Shown here: one piece after another, positions 7,321 through 13,661 of the stretch | How the letters are laid out: every line of letters begins with the position of its first letter | Position numbering within the stretch: the stretch's first letter is position 1 | Source: an uncultured Eubacteriales bacterium | Lineage (GTDB): Bacteria > Bacillota > Clostridia > Oscillospirales > Oscillospiraceae | Reading direction: 5' to 3' | NCBI GenBank assembly: GCA_900549705.1 | Contig: URPI01000029.1 | Span: 1 to 17,401, forward strand | Length of the DNA stretch: 17,401 nucleotides | Translations under genes and position numbers: made by a program | The notes under the pieces: generated by a model | Seen by the model: the letters and a program-made list of their open reading frames with translations, nothing else | Told to the model about the DNA's origin: nothing | The model's database searches: none

Positions 7321-7398
7321 ATAACTTTTCATTTTTTTACATTAAAAAAATACCGTGAAAATTTTTTTCTTCCAAAAACAGCCGAAACCAATCGTGAA
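7274..7398. repeat. CCGTGAA repeats and A/T tracts in the divergent gap
   Basis: CCGTGAA occurs at 7274-7280 and 7353-7359, and CGTGAA at 7393-7398, all in the same orientation. Between them lie T7 (7332-7338), A7 (7344-7350) and T7 (7362-7368) tracts arranged as overlapping inverted repeats. The composition is far more AT-rich than the flanking genes, as expected of a curved regulatory region. No gene was seen. Confidence 0.35.
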
Positions 7399-7404
7399 AG
7401 CCCA

Positions 7405-7433
7405 TTGCATCCGTCCGTCCGGTGTGTCATAAT
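7405..7433 (+). promoter_or_regulatory. Putative promoter of the 137-residue membrane protein gene
   Basis: TTGCAT (7405-7410), a 17-nt spacer and CATAAT (7428-7433) form a plausible sigma-A promoter with a weak -35 and good -10 box. It implies a leader of about 170 nt, which contains an inverted repeat around TTTGGC/GCCAAA (7462-7486) and a small GGTC/GACC hairpin (7518-7531). Confidence 0.4.
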
Positions 7434-7608
7434 ATAGGCAGTGTGAGTTGGGATACTCTGCTTTTGGCGGCGGAATGCGGTCTGCGGCCAAAGGATGGAT
7501 GCTTTCCCCTTCCGTTGGTCGTTTCTGACCAGCGCCCTGTCACCTGGTCGATGGGGGAAATGGGCTTCCCTGTTTTCCACGCTGAAAAAACGGAAAGGAG
7601 TTCGTTTC

Positions 7609-8022
7609 ATGAGCAATACCTCCACCAAGAAAAAATTTGGTTTCTTTGCAGTCATTGTTGCTGCAGTTCTCTGTCTGGCTGCCGGTGCGTACTATAAGTA
7701 CGTCAACGGCTATTTCGGTCTGGCACAGTCCAGCCACAAGGATAATTTCTCCCCGGTGGTCTTTTGGCTGCTGATTGGCGGCGCAGTTGTGTGTGCTCTT
7801 TGCATCGCCCTGAAGAAGTACGGCTTGGCCTCCGCGGTGGTCACCGCCGCCTCCGGCGTGTCCGTCGCTCTGTTCGTCCACAAGTGCTACTGGTATGTGG
7901 TTGATGTGCTGTACGGCATTGACGAGAAGCAGTTCGACCCCAAGTTCTTCACCTTTGTTGGTTTGATGGTTGCTGCGTTCGTGGTGAGTGAAATCTCCCT
8001 GTACACCAAGAAGACCGCTTGA
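7609..8022 (+). CDS. Small four-helix membrane protein of unknown function
   Basis: The product is 137 residues long. The ATG at 7609 is preferred to the in-frame ATG at 7495 because AAAGGAG lies just upstream (7594-7600) and because the extra 38 residues are arginine- and tryptophan-rich and non-membrane-like. It has a short basic N-terminus (TKKK), then hydrophobic helices at about 11-29, 49-68, 72-92 and 113-132, and ends in a lysine pair. This pattern predicts an integral cytoplasmic-membrane protein with both ends inside. I do not recognise a family or catalytic motif. It lies divergent from the membrane-anchored GH3 gene across a shared control region and is followed by its own terminator. 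A helper or membrane-partner role for that enzyme is only a positional inference. Confidence 0.82.
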   Translation: MSNTSTKKKFGFFAVIVAAVLCLAAGAYYKYVNGYFGLAQSSHKDNFSPVVFWLLIGGAVVCALCIALKKYGLASAVVTAASGVSVALFVHKCYWYVVDVLYGIDEKQFDPKFFTFVGLMVAAFVVSEISLYTKKTA

Positions 8023-8044
8023 TTTTCCCCGGCTCTAACCCCTG

Positions 8045-8075
8045 CCGCCGCAGTTCCATACTGCGGCGGTTTTTT
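8045..8075 (+). terminator. Intrinsic terminator after the four-helix protein gene
   Basis: Perfect 9-bp arms CCGCCGCAG (8045-8053) and CTGCGGCGG (8061-8069) enclose a 7-nt loop and are followed by six Ts (8070-8075). The hairpin lies 22 nt past the stop codon. It separates this gene from the downstream lipoprotein gene. Confidence 0.93.
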
Positions 8076-8128
8076 GCCGTTGATGGAGACTTCCAAAAAA
8101 AGTAATAATTTTTTAATGAGCAAACTGC

Positions 8129-8157
8129 TTGCATTTATTGTCCATATATGTTATATT
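8129..8157 (+). promoter_or_regulatory. Promoter of the lipoprotein gene, extended -10 type
   Basis: TTGCAT (8129-8134), a 17-nt spacer and TATATT (8152-8157) are seen. The -10 box is preceded by TGT, giving the extended form TGTTATATT (8149-8157). The surrounding DNA is AT-rich. The -35 hexamer is the same as that proposed for the upstream membrane-protein gene. Confidence 0.65.
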
Positions 8158-8195
8158 TTATAAGGATTAACCAAACCGAAAAGGAGACATGAATC

Positions 8196-8858
8196 ATGAA
8201 GAAACTTTTTGCTTTTGCGCTGGCCGGCGCGATGCTGGTTGGCTGCGCCGCCGCTGCTGTTGCTGATGGTGTCCTGGAATTCGTCACCGAAGGCTCCGAG
8301 AAGACCAATTCCTTCGTAGAAACCTGGGCCGGCGAGTACAAGCTGGTTGGCTACTATGTGGGCGAGGAGTTCGCCGATGACAACGATGTCAAGACCACCG
8401 GTGTTGTGGAGCTGGAGTCCGAGGCAACCCTGAGCGTTGTTGCTAATATGGACGGCAGCGCCACCGGTTCCGATGCCGGTGTCATGGTTGACCAGGCCGC
8501 TTACTACCACGCCCATGTTTACGATGCAGATGCTACCCTGACCATCGGTGAGGACGAGTACGAGGTCAAGTGCCCCTGGGACGGCTGGACCTACGAAGTG
8601 CCCGAAGAAGGCGCTTGCAACTACCTGTCCAGCGTCGGCAAGCTGAGCAAGGCCGTCAAGGGTGAGCAGTTCATGGAGCTGACCGGTGAAGACAACGAGG
8701 CTTTTGACGAGAACATGAAGTACATCGGCATGACCACCGATGGCAAGCTGATTATCTGCTACGCCGATGCTAACCTGTGCAAGAAGGGCAACGACGAGGA
8801 GATCGGCTTTGCTCTGATTTTCGCCCCCGTGGTCGAGGGCGAGGCTGAGGCCAAGTAA
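8196..8858 (+). CDS. Acidic secreted lipoprotein of unknown function
   Basis: The product is 220 residues long. Its N-terminus is a lipoprotein signal: MKKLF, a hydrophobic stretch, then the lipobox LVGC with the acylated cysteine at residue 17. The mature part is strongly acidic, with four cysteines (126, 141, 188, 195). The segment ETWAGEYKLVGYYVGEEF (42-59) and later alternating hydrophobic residues suggest a beta-rich, possibly lipocalin-like fold; this is weak. No catalytic motif was recognised. AAGGAG (8181-8186) lies 9 nt before the ATG. The gene is a single transcription unit between two terminators. It could be a surface binding or envelope protein for the sugar locus, but only position suggests so. 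A cut by signal peptidase I after VADG-like residues is the alternative. Confidence 0.82.
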   Translation: MKKLFAFALAGAMLVGCAAAAVADGVLEFVTEGSEKTNSFVETWAGEYKLVGYYVGEEFADDNDVKTTGVVELESEATLSVVANMDGSATGSDAGVMVDQAAYYHAHVYDADATLTIGEDEYEVKCPWDGWTYEVPEEGACNYLSSVGKLSKAVKGEQFMELTGEDNEAFDENMKYIGMTTDGKLIICYADANLCKKGNDEEIGFALIFAPVVEGEAEAK

Positions 8859-8878
8859 TTTCCCCTTTTCAAAGAAAG

Positions 8879-8909
8879 CAGCCACCGAAATCGGTGGCTG
8901 TTTTCTTTT
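8879..8909. terminator. Bidirectional terminator between converging genes
   Basis: Perfect arms CAGCCACCGA (8879-8888) and TCGGTGGCTG (8891-8900) are followed on the plus strand by TTTTCTTTT (8901-8909) and on the minus strand by CTTTCTTTG. It serves the lipoprotein gene on the plus strand. It probably also serves the GH2 gene, whose stop codon lies at 8954-8956 on the minus strand. Confidence 0.88.
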
Positions 8910-8953
8910 GCGGCAGTTCCGCCAGTGGAAAATCCCGTCAGCGGTATTCTTGC

Positions 8954-11900
8954 TTATTTCGCGGCAACGGAAGTCTGCCAGCTTCTTGCCAAGGCGGTTG
9001 CATCATCGTCAGAGGTGATGGCACCCAGGATGAAGCCATAGCGGTACACCGGTGCGTGGGGGCGGTACTGCTCATGGGTGACCAGTCTCGTCCAGCCGTC
9101 ATCGCCGCCCACGCCCAGCTGTATGGCGTTCAGCCGCAAAATGACGTTTGCTTCGGCATTCAATTCATAGGGGTGAACACCCCGGTTCAGTTCCTCTGCG
9201 GTATAGTGCAGGGCGGAAAATTCCATTGTTTCCGTTGCAGCCGCCATGAGGCCGAACCCTGTCTCGTCCGTCAGCGCCACATAGCGCACGCCCACATGGT
9301 TGCCGGTTTCGGAAGACTGGACATAGGGGAAGAAATTGTCCGTCACGGTACTCTCCCACTTGCCCACGGTTGTTCCCTTCCAGCGGTCAATGTAGGTTTC
9401 CTCCGGCCCGTTTCCCAGCCAGGTCAGCTGTTCATAGCCCTGGGGCACCTGCATGGTCATGCCCGCCACCGGCAGATAGACCAGCTCCTCGCTATAGTTG
9501 GGAATGATCTCAACCTCCACCCCCACATAGCCGTCCCCATAGACAGTGTAAACCGCGTTCAGCGCCATGTAGTTCAGGTTCGGATAACCGCCCCGGACGG
9601 TAACCGTCACGGTTCCGTCCTCCTGCTGGGCAGCTTCCACCGACTGCACCTTGTATTCACCCTTGTCCCGCCACATACCGATGTAGATATTCTGTCCGGC
9701 ACCAAAGGCTCGGTCATTGTCGGTACTGGCACGGAAGAAATCTCCCTGGGGGCCTTCGCCGGGAACCAGCAAATCCCGCCACTGTCCCCTGTCCAGCCCC
9801 TGTAGGCTGACAATGCGTCCCAGCGTCTCGTCAAATTCCACCCGGAGTGTTTCCGTCTCCGCCCGCAGGATATTTTCCTCCTGAGAGATGGTCACCGGAG
9901 GCTGAGCGGCCTTCTCCGCCATCTGATTGACTTCCGGGACGATTGTAAATTGCTCCCGGGCAACCCGGTAGCCCGCCGGAAGCCCCTTCTCCCCTTCCTT
10001 CAGGCATAGGGAGAGATTCAGGAAATATTCGCTGCCCGGGCGCAGGTCGCTTTCGGTCAGAGTAACGGGAATCTGAACCTCCCCTACTCCCGGCTGGTTG
10101 GTCAGACTGTCCACACAAGGAATATCCAGTTGTGCTGCATCCAGCATTCCCTCCCGGAGAATGACATCATCCCGCTGAATAGACCAGTGCAGCTCATATT
10201 TTTCCGCAATATCCGTGAAAAGGCAGAAGTTTTTCAACAGAACTCTGCCATGGGAGGCATCTACATTCTGAAATTTTATCTGCTGATAATGGTAGCGCAC
10301 CTCAGCCATTTCCGGCTGCACCGTGCGGTCGGGCAGCAGCAATCCGTTGGCGCAGAAATTGTCATCATGCACGTTTTCCCCATAGTCGCCGCCATAGCCA
10401 AAGTACCGGGTTCCGTCCTCCGCCGTCAGGTAGATGGACTGGTCTACAAAGTCCCAGATAAAGCCCCCCTGCAAATTGCGGTAGGTGTCGTAGGCATCCC
10501 AGTATTCATCAAAATTGCCCTCGGAGTTGCCCATGGCGTGCTCATATTCGCACTCAATCATGGGAAGGGCTGCATCACTTTTTCCGTATTCCACCAGCAC
10601 CTCCGGGCGGTAGTACATCCCGGAATACACATCAATGCCCGTCTCGGTCATGAGCTTTGCCTGCTCATAATGCCAGGGGCGGTCGGCAGTTTCGGTGTGA
10701 AGCACCCGCATGATTCCCTCCGGGTCCGGGTAGGACTGTACCAGGATGGTGCGCAGTATCTCCGGGTTTTTGCACTCATTGCCCAGGGACCACATGACCA
10801 CGCTGGGATGGTTTTTATCCCGCCGTACCATGTTATATTCCCGGTCGATGATGGAGGCCGAGAGATAGTCGGTGATGCGCTCATTTTCATAAATCATGTT
10901 GGAGTGGCACTCCACATTTGCTTCATCCACCACATAAATGCCGTATTTATCGCACAGATAATACCAGTAGGGGGAATTGGGATAATGGGAGGTACGGACG
11001 GCATTGATGTTGTTTTCCAGCATGATGCGGATGCCCTCCTCCATCACTTCCTTCGGGATGGCGTAGCCATATTCCGGGTGAGTCTCGTGCCGGTCAACGC
11101 CCCGGAAGCAGATGGGCTGCCCATTGATGCGAATCAGATCGGCATCGTCGGTGCTGCCCTCAAACCAGCCGGAAGACGTGGTCTTATAGGTGATTTTGCG
11201 GAAGCCCACTTGGGCGGATTCATAAACCGTTCCGCTCCCGCTGTGCTCCTCCAGCACCAACGTATAGAGGTAAGGGTCTTCGGCGCTCCACTTGCGGGGC
11301 TGGGACACGGGAACGGCAAAGGAAATCACCTGCTCCTCGCCCGCCGCTGCCGTCCCGGCGGCGACCGTAAATTCCTGATCCAGAGGAACCTCCTTCCCCT
11401 CACTGTCCAGCAGGTGCAGGGTGATTTCCCAGGGCTGGGAATCAGCAGTGTAATTTTTAACCGCCGCTTCCACCCGGAGCGTGCTGTTCACAAAAGCGCC
11501 GTCGAAATCGGTGACAATGGAATAGTCCCGCACCCGGGTTTGGGGGGCTGCATAGCAGTACACATCCCGGAAGATGCCGGACAGGTCAAAGAAGTCCTGG
11601 TCTTCCAGCCAGGAGCCATCGCACCAGCGGTACACCTTGACGGCAATGGTGTTTTCTTCCCCCATGTGGACGTAATCCGTGATGTCAAATTCATCGGTAG
11701 TGAAGGAATCCTCCCCATACCCAACCTGAACGCCGTTGACCCAGAGATAGAAGGCGGAATCCACTCCCTCAAAATCCAAATAAACCCGCCGTCCTGCCCA
11801 GTCCGCCGGAATCTGGAAGCGATGGCGATACAGGCCGATGGGGTTATACACCGTTGGTGCTTTGGGCAGGTCACGGGGATAGCCGATGTCCTCGTTTCCG

Positions 11901-12340
11901 AAATTGCGGGCAAATTTCTGAGTGGTATTGGTATAGATGGGGTGGTCATAGCCCTGGGTCTGCCAGACCGAGGGGACGAAAATTTCATCCCAGTCAGAAT
12001 CATCAAAGTCCTCCTGATAGAATTCCACATCCGCTCCTGCGTCAAAGTCGGCAGGGCAGTCATAGTAAGAAAATTGCCATTGGGTCTGGCTCAGAAGCAG
12101 ATAATAGGGGGACAGGGATTTGTCATAGTCCTGCGCCGCCCGCACTGCCGACTGAAAATCCCCATAGGGAATGGAATCGGTTCTGGCAGGCTCCCGGCCG
12201 ATGGACACAATGTCACAGCTGCGCTCCCCCACCGCACCGGAACTATCGCCATTCCATTCCGTTCCCGTCCAGCTGACCGCATTGCAGGGAAGGGTCAAAA
12301 GCACTGCGGCAAGCGCCGCCAAAACAAGCTTTCCTTTCAT
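8954..12340 (-). CDS. Exported LacZ-type GH2 beta-galactosidase
   Basis: The 1128-residue protein is full length for the long LacZ type of GH2, which removes terminal beta-galactosyl (or related) residues. Seen in order are the sugar-binding jelly roll, with DSAFYLWVNGVQVGY (about 194-208) and SGIFRDVYCYA; the immunoglobulin-like domain; RGVDRHETHPEYG and AVRTSHYPNSPYWYYLCD; the acid/base E522 in SLGNEC; the nucleophile E598 in ECEYEHAMGNS; GGFIWDFVDQ; and the C-terminal beta-sandwich with GDFFRASTDNDR and WLGNGPEETY. Unlike cytoplasmic LacZ it begins with a signal peptide (MKGKLVLAALAAVLLTLPCNA, likely cut near residue 21), so it acts outside the membrane. The ATG at 12340 is chosen because AAGGAGGA lies 8 nt upstream and the signal peptide starts there; an in-frame start at 12403 would add 21 basic residues. 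It has its own promoter. A related exo-beta-glycosidase activity is possible. Confidence 0.93.
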   Translation of the reverse strand: MKGKLVLAALAAVLLTLPCNAVSWTGTEWNGDSSGAVGERSCDIVSIGREPARTDSIPYGDFQSAVRAAQDYDKSLSPYYLLLSQTQWQFSYYDCPADFDAGADVEFYQEDFDDSDWDEIFVPSVWQTQGYDHPIYTNTTQKFARNFGNEDIGYPRDLPKAPTVYNPIGLYRHRFQIPADWAGRRVYLDFEGVDSAFYLWVNGVQVGYGEDSFTTDEFDITDYVHMGEENTIAVKVYRWCDGSWLEDQDFFDLSGIFRDVYCYAAPQTRVRDYSIVTDFDGAFVNSTLRVEAAVKNYTADSQPWEITLHLLDSEGKEVPLDQEFTVAAGTAAAGEEQVISFAVPVSQPRKWSAEDPYLYTLVLEEHSGSGTVYESAQVGFRKITYKTTSSGWFEGSTDDADLIRINGQPICFRGVDRHETHPEYGYAIPKEVMEEGIRIMLENNINAVRTSHYPNSPYWYYLCDKYGIYVVDEANVECHSNMIYENERITDYLSASIIDREYNMVRRDKNHPSVVMWSLGNECKNPEILRTILVQSYPDPEGIMRVLHTETADRPWHYEQAKLMTETGIDVYSGMYYRPEVLVEYGKSDAALPMIECEYEHAMGNSEGNFDEYWDAYDTYRNLQGGFIWDFVDQSIYLTAEDGTRYFGYGGDYGENVHDDNFCANGLLLPDRTVQPEMAEVRYHYQQIKFQNVDASHGRVLLKNFCLFTDIAEKYELHWSIQRDDVILREGMLDAAQLDIPCVDSLTNQPGVGEVQIPVTLTESDLRPGSEYFLNLSLCLKEGEKGLPAGYRVAREQFTIVPEVNQMAEKAAQPPVTISQEENILRAETETLRVEFDETLGRIVSLQGLDRGQWRDLLVPGEGPQGDFFRASTDNDRAFGAGQNIYIGMWRDKGEYKVQSVEAAQQEDGTVTVTVRGGYPNLNYMALNAVYTVYGDGYVGVEVEIIPNYSEELVYLPVAGMTMQVPQGYEQLTWLGNGPEETYIDRWKGTTVGKWESTVTDNFFPYVQSSETGNHVGVRYVALTDETGFGLMAAATETMEFSALHYTAEELNRGVHPYELNAEANVILRLNAIQLGVGGDDGWTRLVTHEQYRPHAPVYRYGFILGAITSDDDATALARSWQTSVAAK

Positions 12341-12421
12341 CCGTGTGTCCTCCTTCTTTATTTTGTGACTGTAGAATTTTCGATAGCGTCCAGATGAACG
12401 CACACGTTATCTGTAGGGTAC

Positions 12422-12431
12422 AAACCGGTTT
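12422..12431. promoter_or_regulatory. Operator-like palindrome AAACCGGTTT upstream of the GH2 gene
   Basis: A perfect 10-bp palindrome with a central CG lies about 15-24 nt downstream of the predicted transcription start of the GH2 gene. Palindromes with a central CG are typical of LacI-family operators, and the wider sequence partly fits a catabolite-repression (cre) pattern. Control by a sugar-responsive repressor or CcpA is inferred; no such regulator is in the window. Confidence 0.45.
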
Positions 12432-12452
12432 CTGAACAGCAGTATCACTAAA

Positions 12453-12481
12453 AGTGTAGCAAGTTTTGGATATACTGTCAA
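12453..12481 (-). promoter_or_regulatory. Sigma-70/A promoter of the GH2 gene
   Basis: On the minus strand a perfect -35 TTGACA (12481-12476), a 17-nt spacer and TACACT (12458-12453, 4 of 6) are seen. Transcription would start near 12446, giving a leader of about 105 nt. The -35 box touches the base of the hairpin at 12480-12517. Confidence 0.65.
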
Positions 12482-12517
12482 CATCCCGGAGCCGGGAAAG
12501 CCCGACTCCGGGATGTT
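12480..12517 (-). terminator. Hairpin at the end of the ABC/GH3 operon
   Basis: Long arms (12480-12496 and 12501-12517), built on AACATCCCGGAG and CTCCGGGATGTT with one internal mismatch, enclose a 4-nt loop. The hairpin begins 10 nt past the stop codon of the ATPase gene. The sequence after it on the minus strand is GACAGTATAT, with no T-run, so it may slow or only partly stop transcription, or protect the mRNA 3' end. Confidence 0.55.
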
Positions 12518-12527
12518 AAAATGGCTT

Positions 12528-13637
12528 TTATTCGTTGATGCGCTTTTCGGTCTCCGGGTCAAACAAATGGAGCTTCGCCATATTGGGAGTCAGCAGCAGC
12601 TCCTGCTCCTTGGGTGCGGTTTCCCCGGCGTACTTGAACACGACCACCTTTTCGCCCACCCGAACGTAAATCAGGTAAGCATCACCCAGAGGTTCGATGG
12701 AATCCACATGGGCGCGGATGGCATTGGCGCTGTCACCGGTCAGTTCAAAATCGGAGGGGCGGATGCCCAGGTCAACCTTTTTCCCGGCGTAGGAAGCCAG
12801 GCATTTTTTCAGATGCTCCGGGATTTTCAGCTGGAAGGAGCCGCCGTCCAGCACATCCCCCTTGACGGTGCAGGGGAAAATGTTAATCTGGGGCGTGCCC
12901 AGAAATCCTGCAACGAACTCATTGGCCGGATGGTCATACAGGTCGTTGGGGGTTCCCTGCTGCATAATGTGACCATCCCGCATGAGTACAATGTGGTCTG
13001 CCATGGTCATGGCCTCGGTCTGGTCGTGGGTGACGTAGATGGTGGTGATGCCCAGCTTCTCCTGAATCTTTTTCAGCTCATAGCGCACCTGATCCCGCAG
13101 CTTGGCATCCAGGTTGCCCAGCGGCTCATCCAGCAGGAACACCTGGGGGTCACGCACCAGGGCGCGTCCCAGCGCCACCCGCTGCCGCTGACCGCCGGAA
13201 AGCTCGGCGGGCTTGCGATCCAGCAGCTGCTCGATGGAGAGCATTTTTGCCATGTAATCTACCCGCTTGTCAATTTCCTCCCTGGGTGCCTTTTTGGTTT
13301 TCAGGGCGAAGGACATATTTTCCCGCACGGTCATGTTGGGGTACAGGGCATACTCCTGAAACACCATTGCAATGTTCCGCTCCTGGGGCGGAACAAAGGT
13401 TTTGTCCTTCCCCTTGCCGCCCGCAGCGGTCATCACGGCATCCCCGAAGCGGATTTCTCCGTTCATGGGGTGGAGCAGTCCGGCGATACAGTGCATGGCA
13501 GTGGACTTGCCGCAGCCGGAAGGACCCAGGAACACGCAGAACTCGCCGTCCTTGATTTCCAGGTTCAGTTTGTCCAGCACATAGGATTTTCCTTTGTTAT
13601 AGGATACGCTCATATCCTTGATGGTAATCGAAGCCAT
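12528..13637 (-). CDS. Sugar ABC transporter ATPase, MsmK/UgpC/MalK type
   Basis: The 369-residue protein is the ATP-hydrolysing subunit of a CUT1 carbohydrate importer and acts at the inner face of the membrane. All ABC motifs are intact: Walker A GPSGCGKST (38-46), Q-loop VFQEYALYP with Q94, signature LSGGQRQRVALGRAL (146-160), Walker B VFLLDEP (166-172), D-loop NLDAKL and H204 in VTHDQTEAM. The C-terminal third is the regulatory domain of MalK-type ATPases, with GIRPSDFEL and FDPETEKRI near the end. It follows the GH3 gene by 24 nt, and AGAGG 9 nt upstream supports the ATG at 13637. Many Gram-positive bacteria keep one shared MsmK away from the importers; here it is the last gene of the operon. 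It may also power other importers. Confidence 0.95.
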   Translation of the reverse strand: MASITIKDMSVSYNKGKSYVLDKLNLEIKDGEFCVFLGPSGCGKSTAMHCIAGLLHPMNGEIRFGDAVMTAAGGKGKDKTFVPPQERNIAMVFQEYALYPNMTVRENMSFALKTKKAPREEIDKRVDYMAKMLSIEQLLDRKPAELSGGQRQRVALGRALVRDPQVFLLDEPLGNLDAKLRDQVRYELKKIQEKLGITTIYVTHDQTEAMTMADHIVLMRDGHIMQQGTPNDLYDHPANEFVAGFLGTPQINIFPCTVKGDVLDGGSFQLKIPEHLKKCLASYAGKKVDLGIRPSDFELTGDSANAIRAHVDSIEPLGDAYLIYVRVGEKVVVFKYAGETAPKEQELLLTPNMAKLHLFDPETEKRINE

Positions 13638-13661
13638 TTTCCCATTCCTCTCTTTCCGGTG

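Noticed and set aside
7495..7608. An upstream in-frame start for the four-helix membrane protein
   Set aside because: AAAGGAG at 7594-7600 fits the ATG at 7609, and the extra residues look like translated leader.
10130..12397. A 755-codon antisense open frame over the GH2 gene
   Set aside because: Low-complexity, hydrophobic, His/Gly/Ile-rich translation with no family motif, opposite a full-length LacZ-type gene.
12341..12403. An upstream in-frame start adding 21 residues to the GH2 protein
   Set aside because: The added residues are basic and would bury the signal peptide; the AAGGAGGA site fits the start at 12340.
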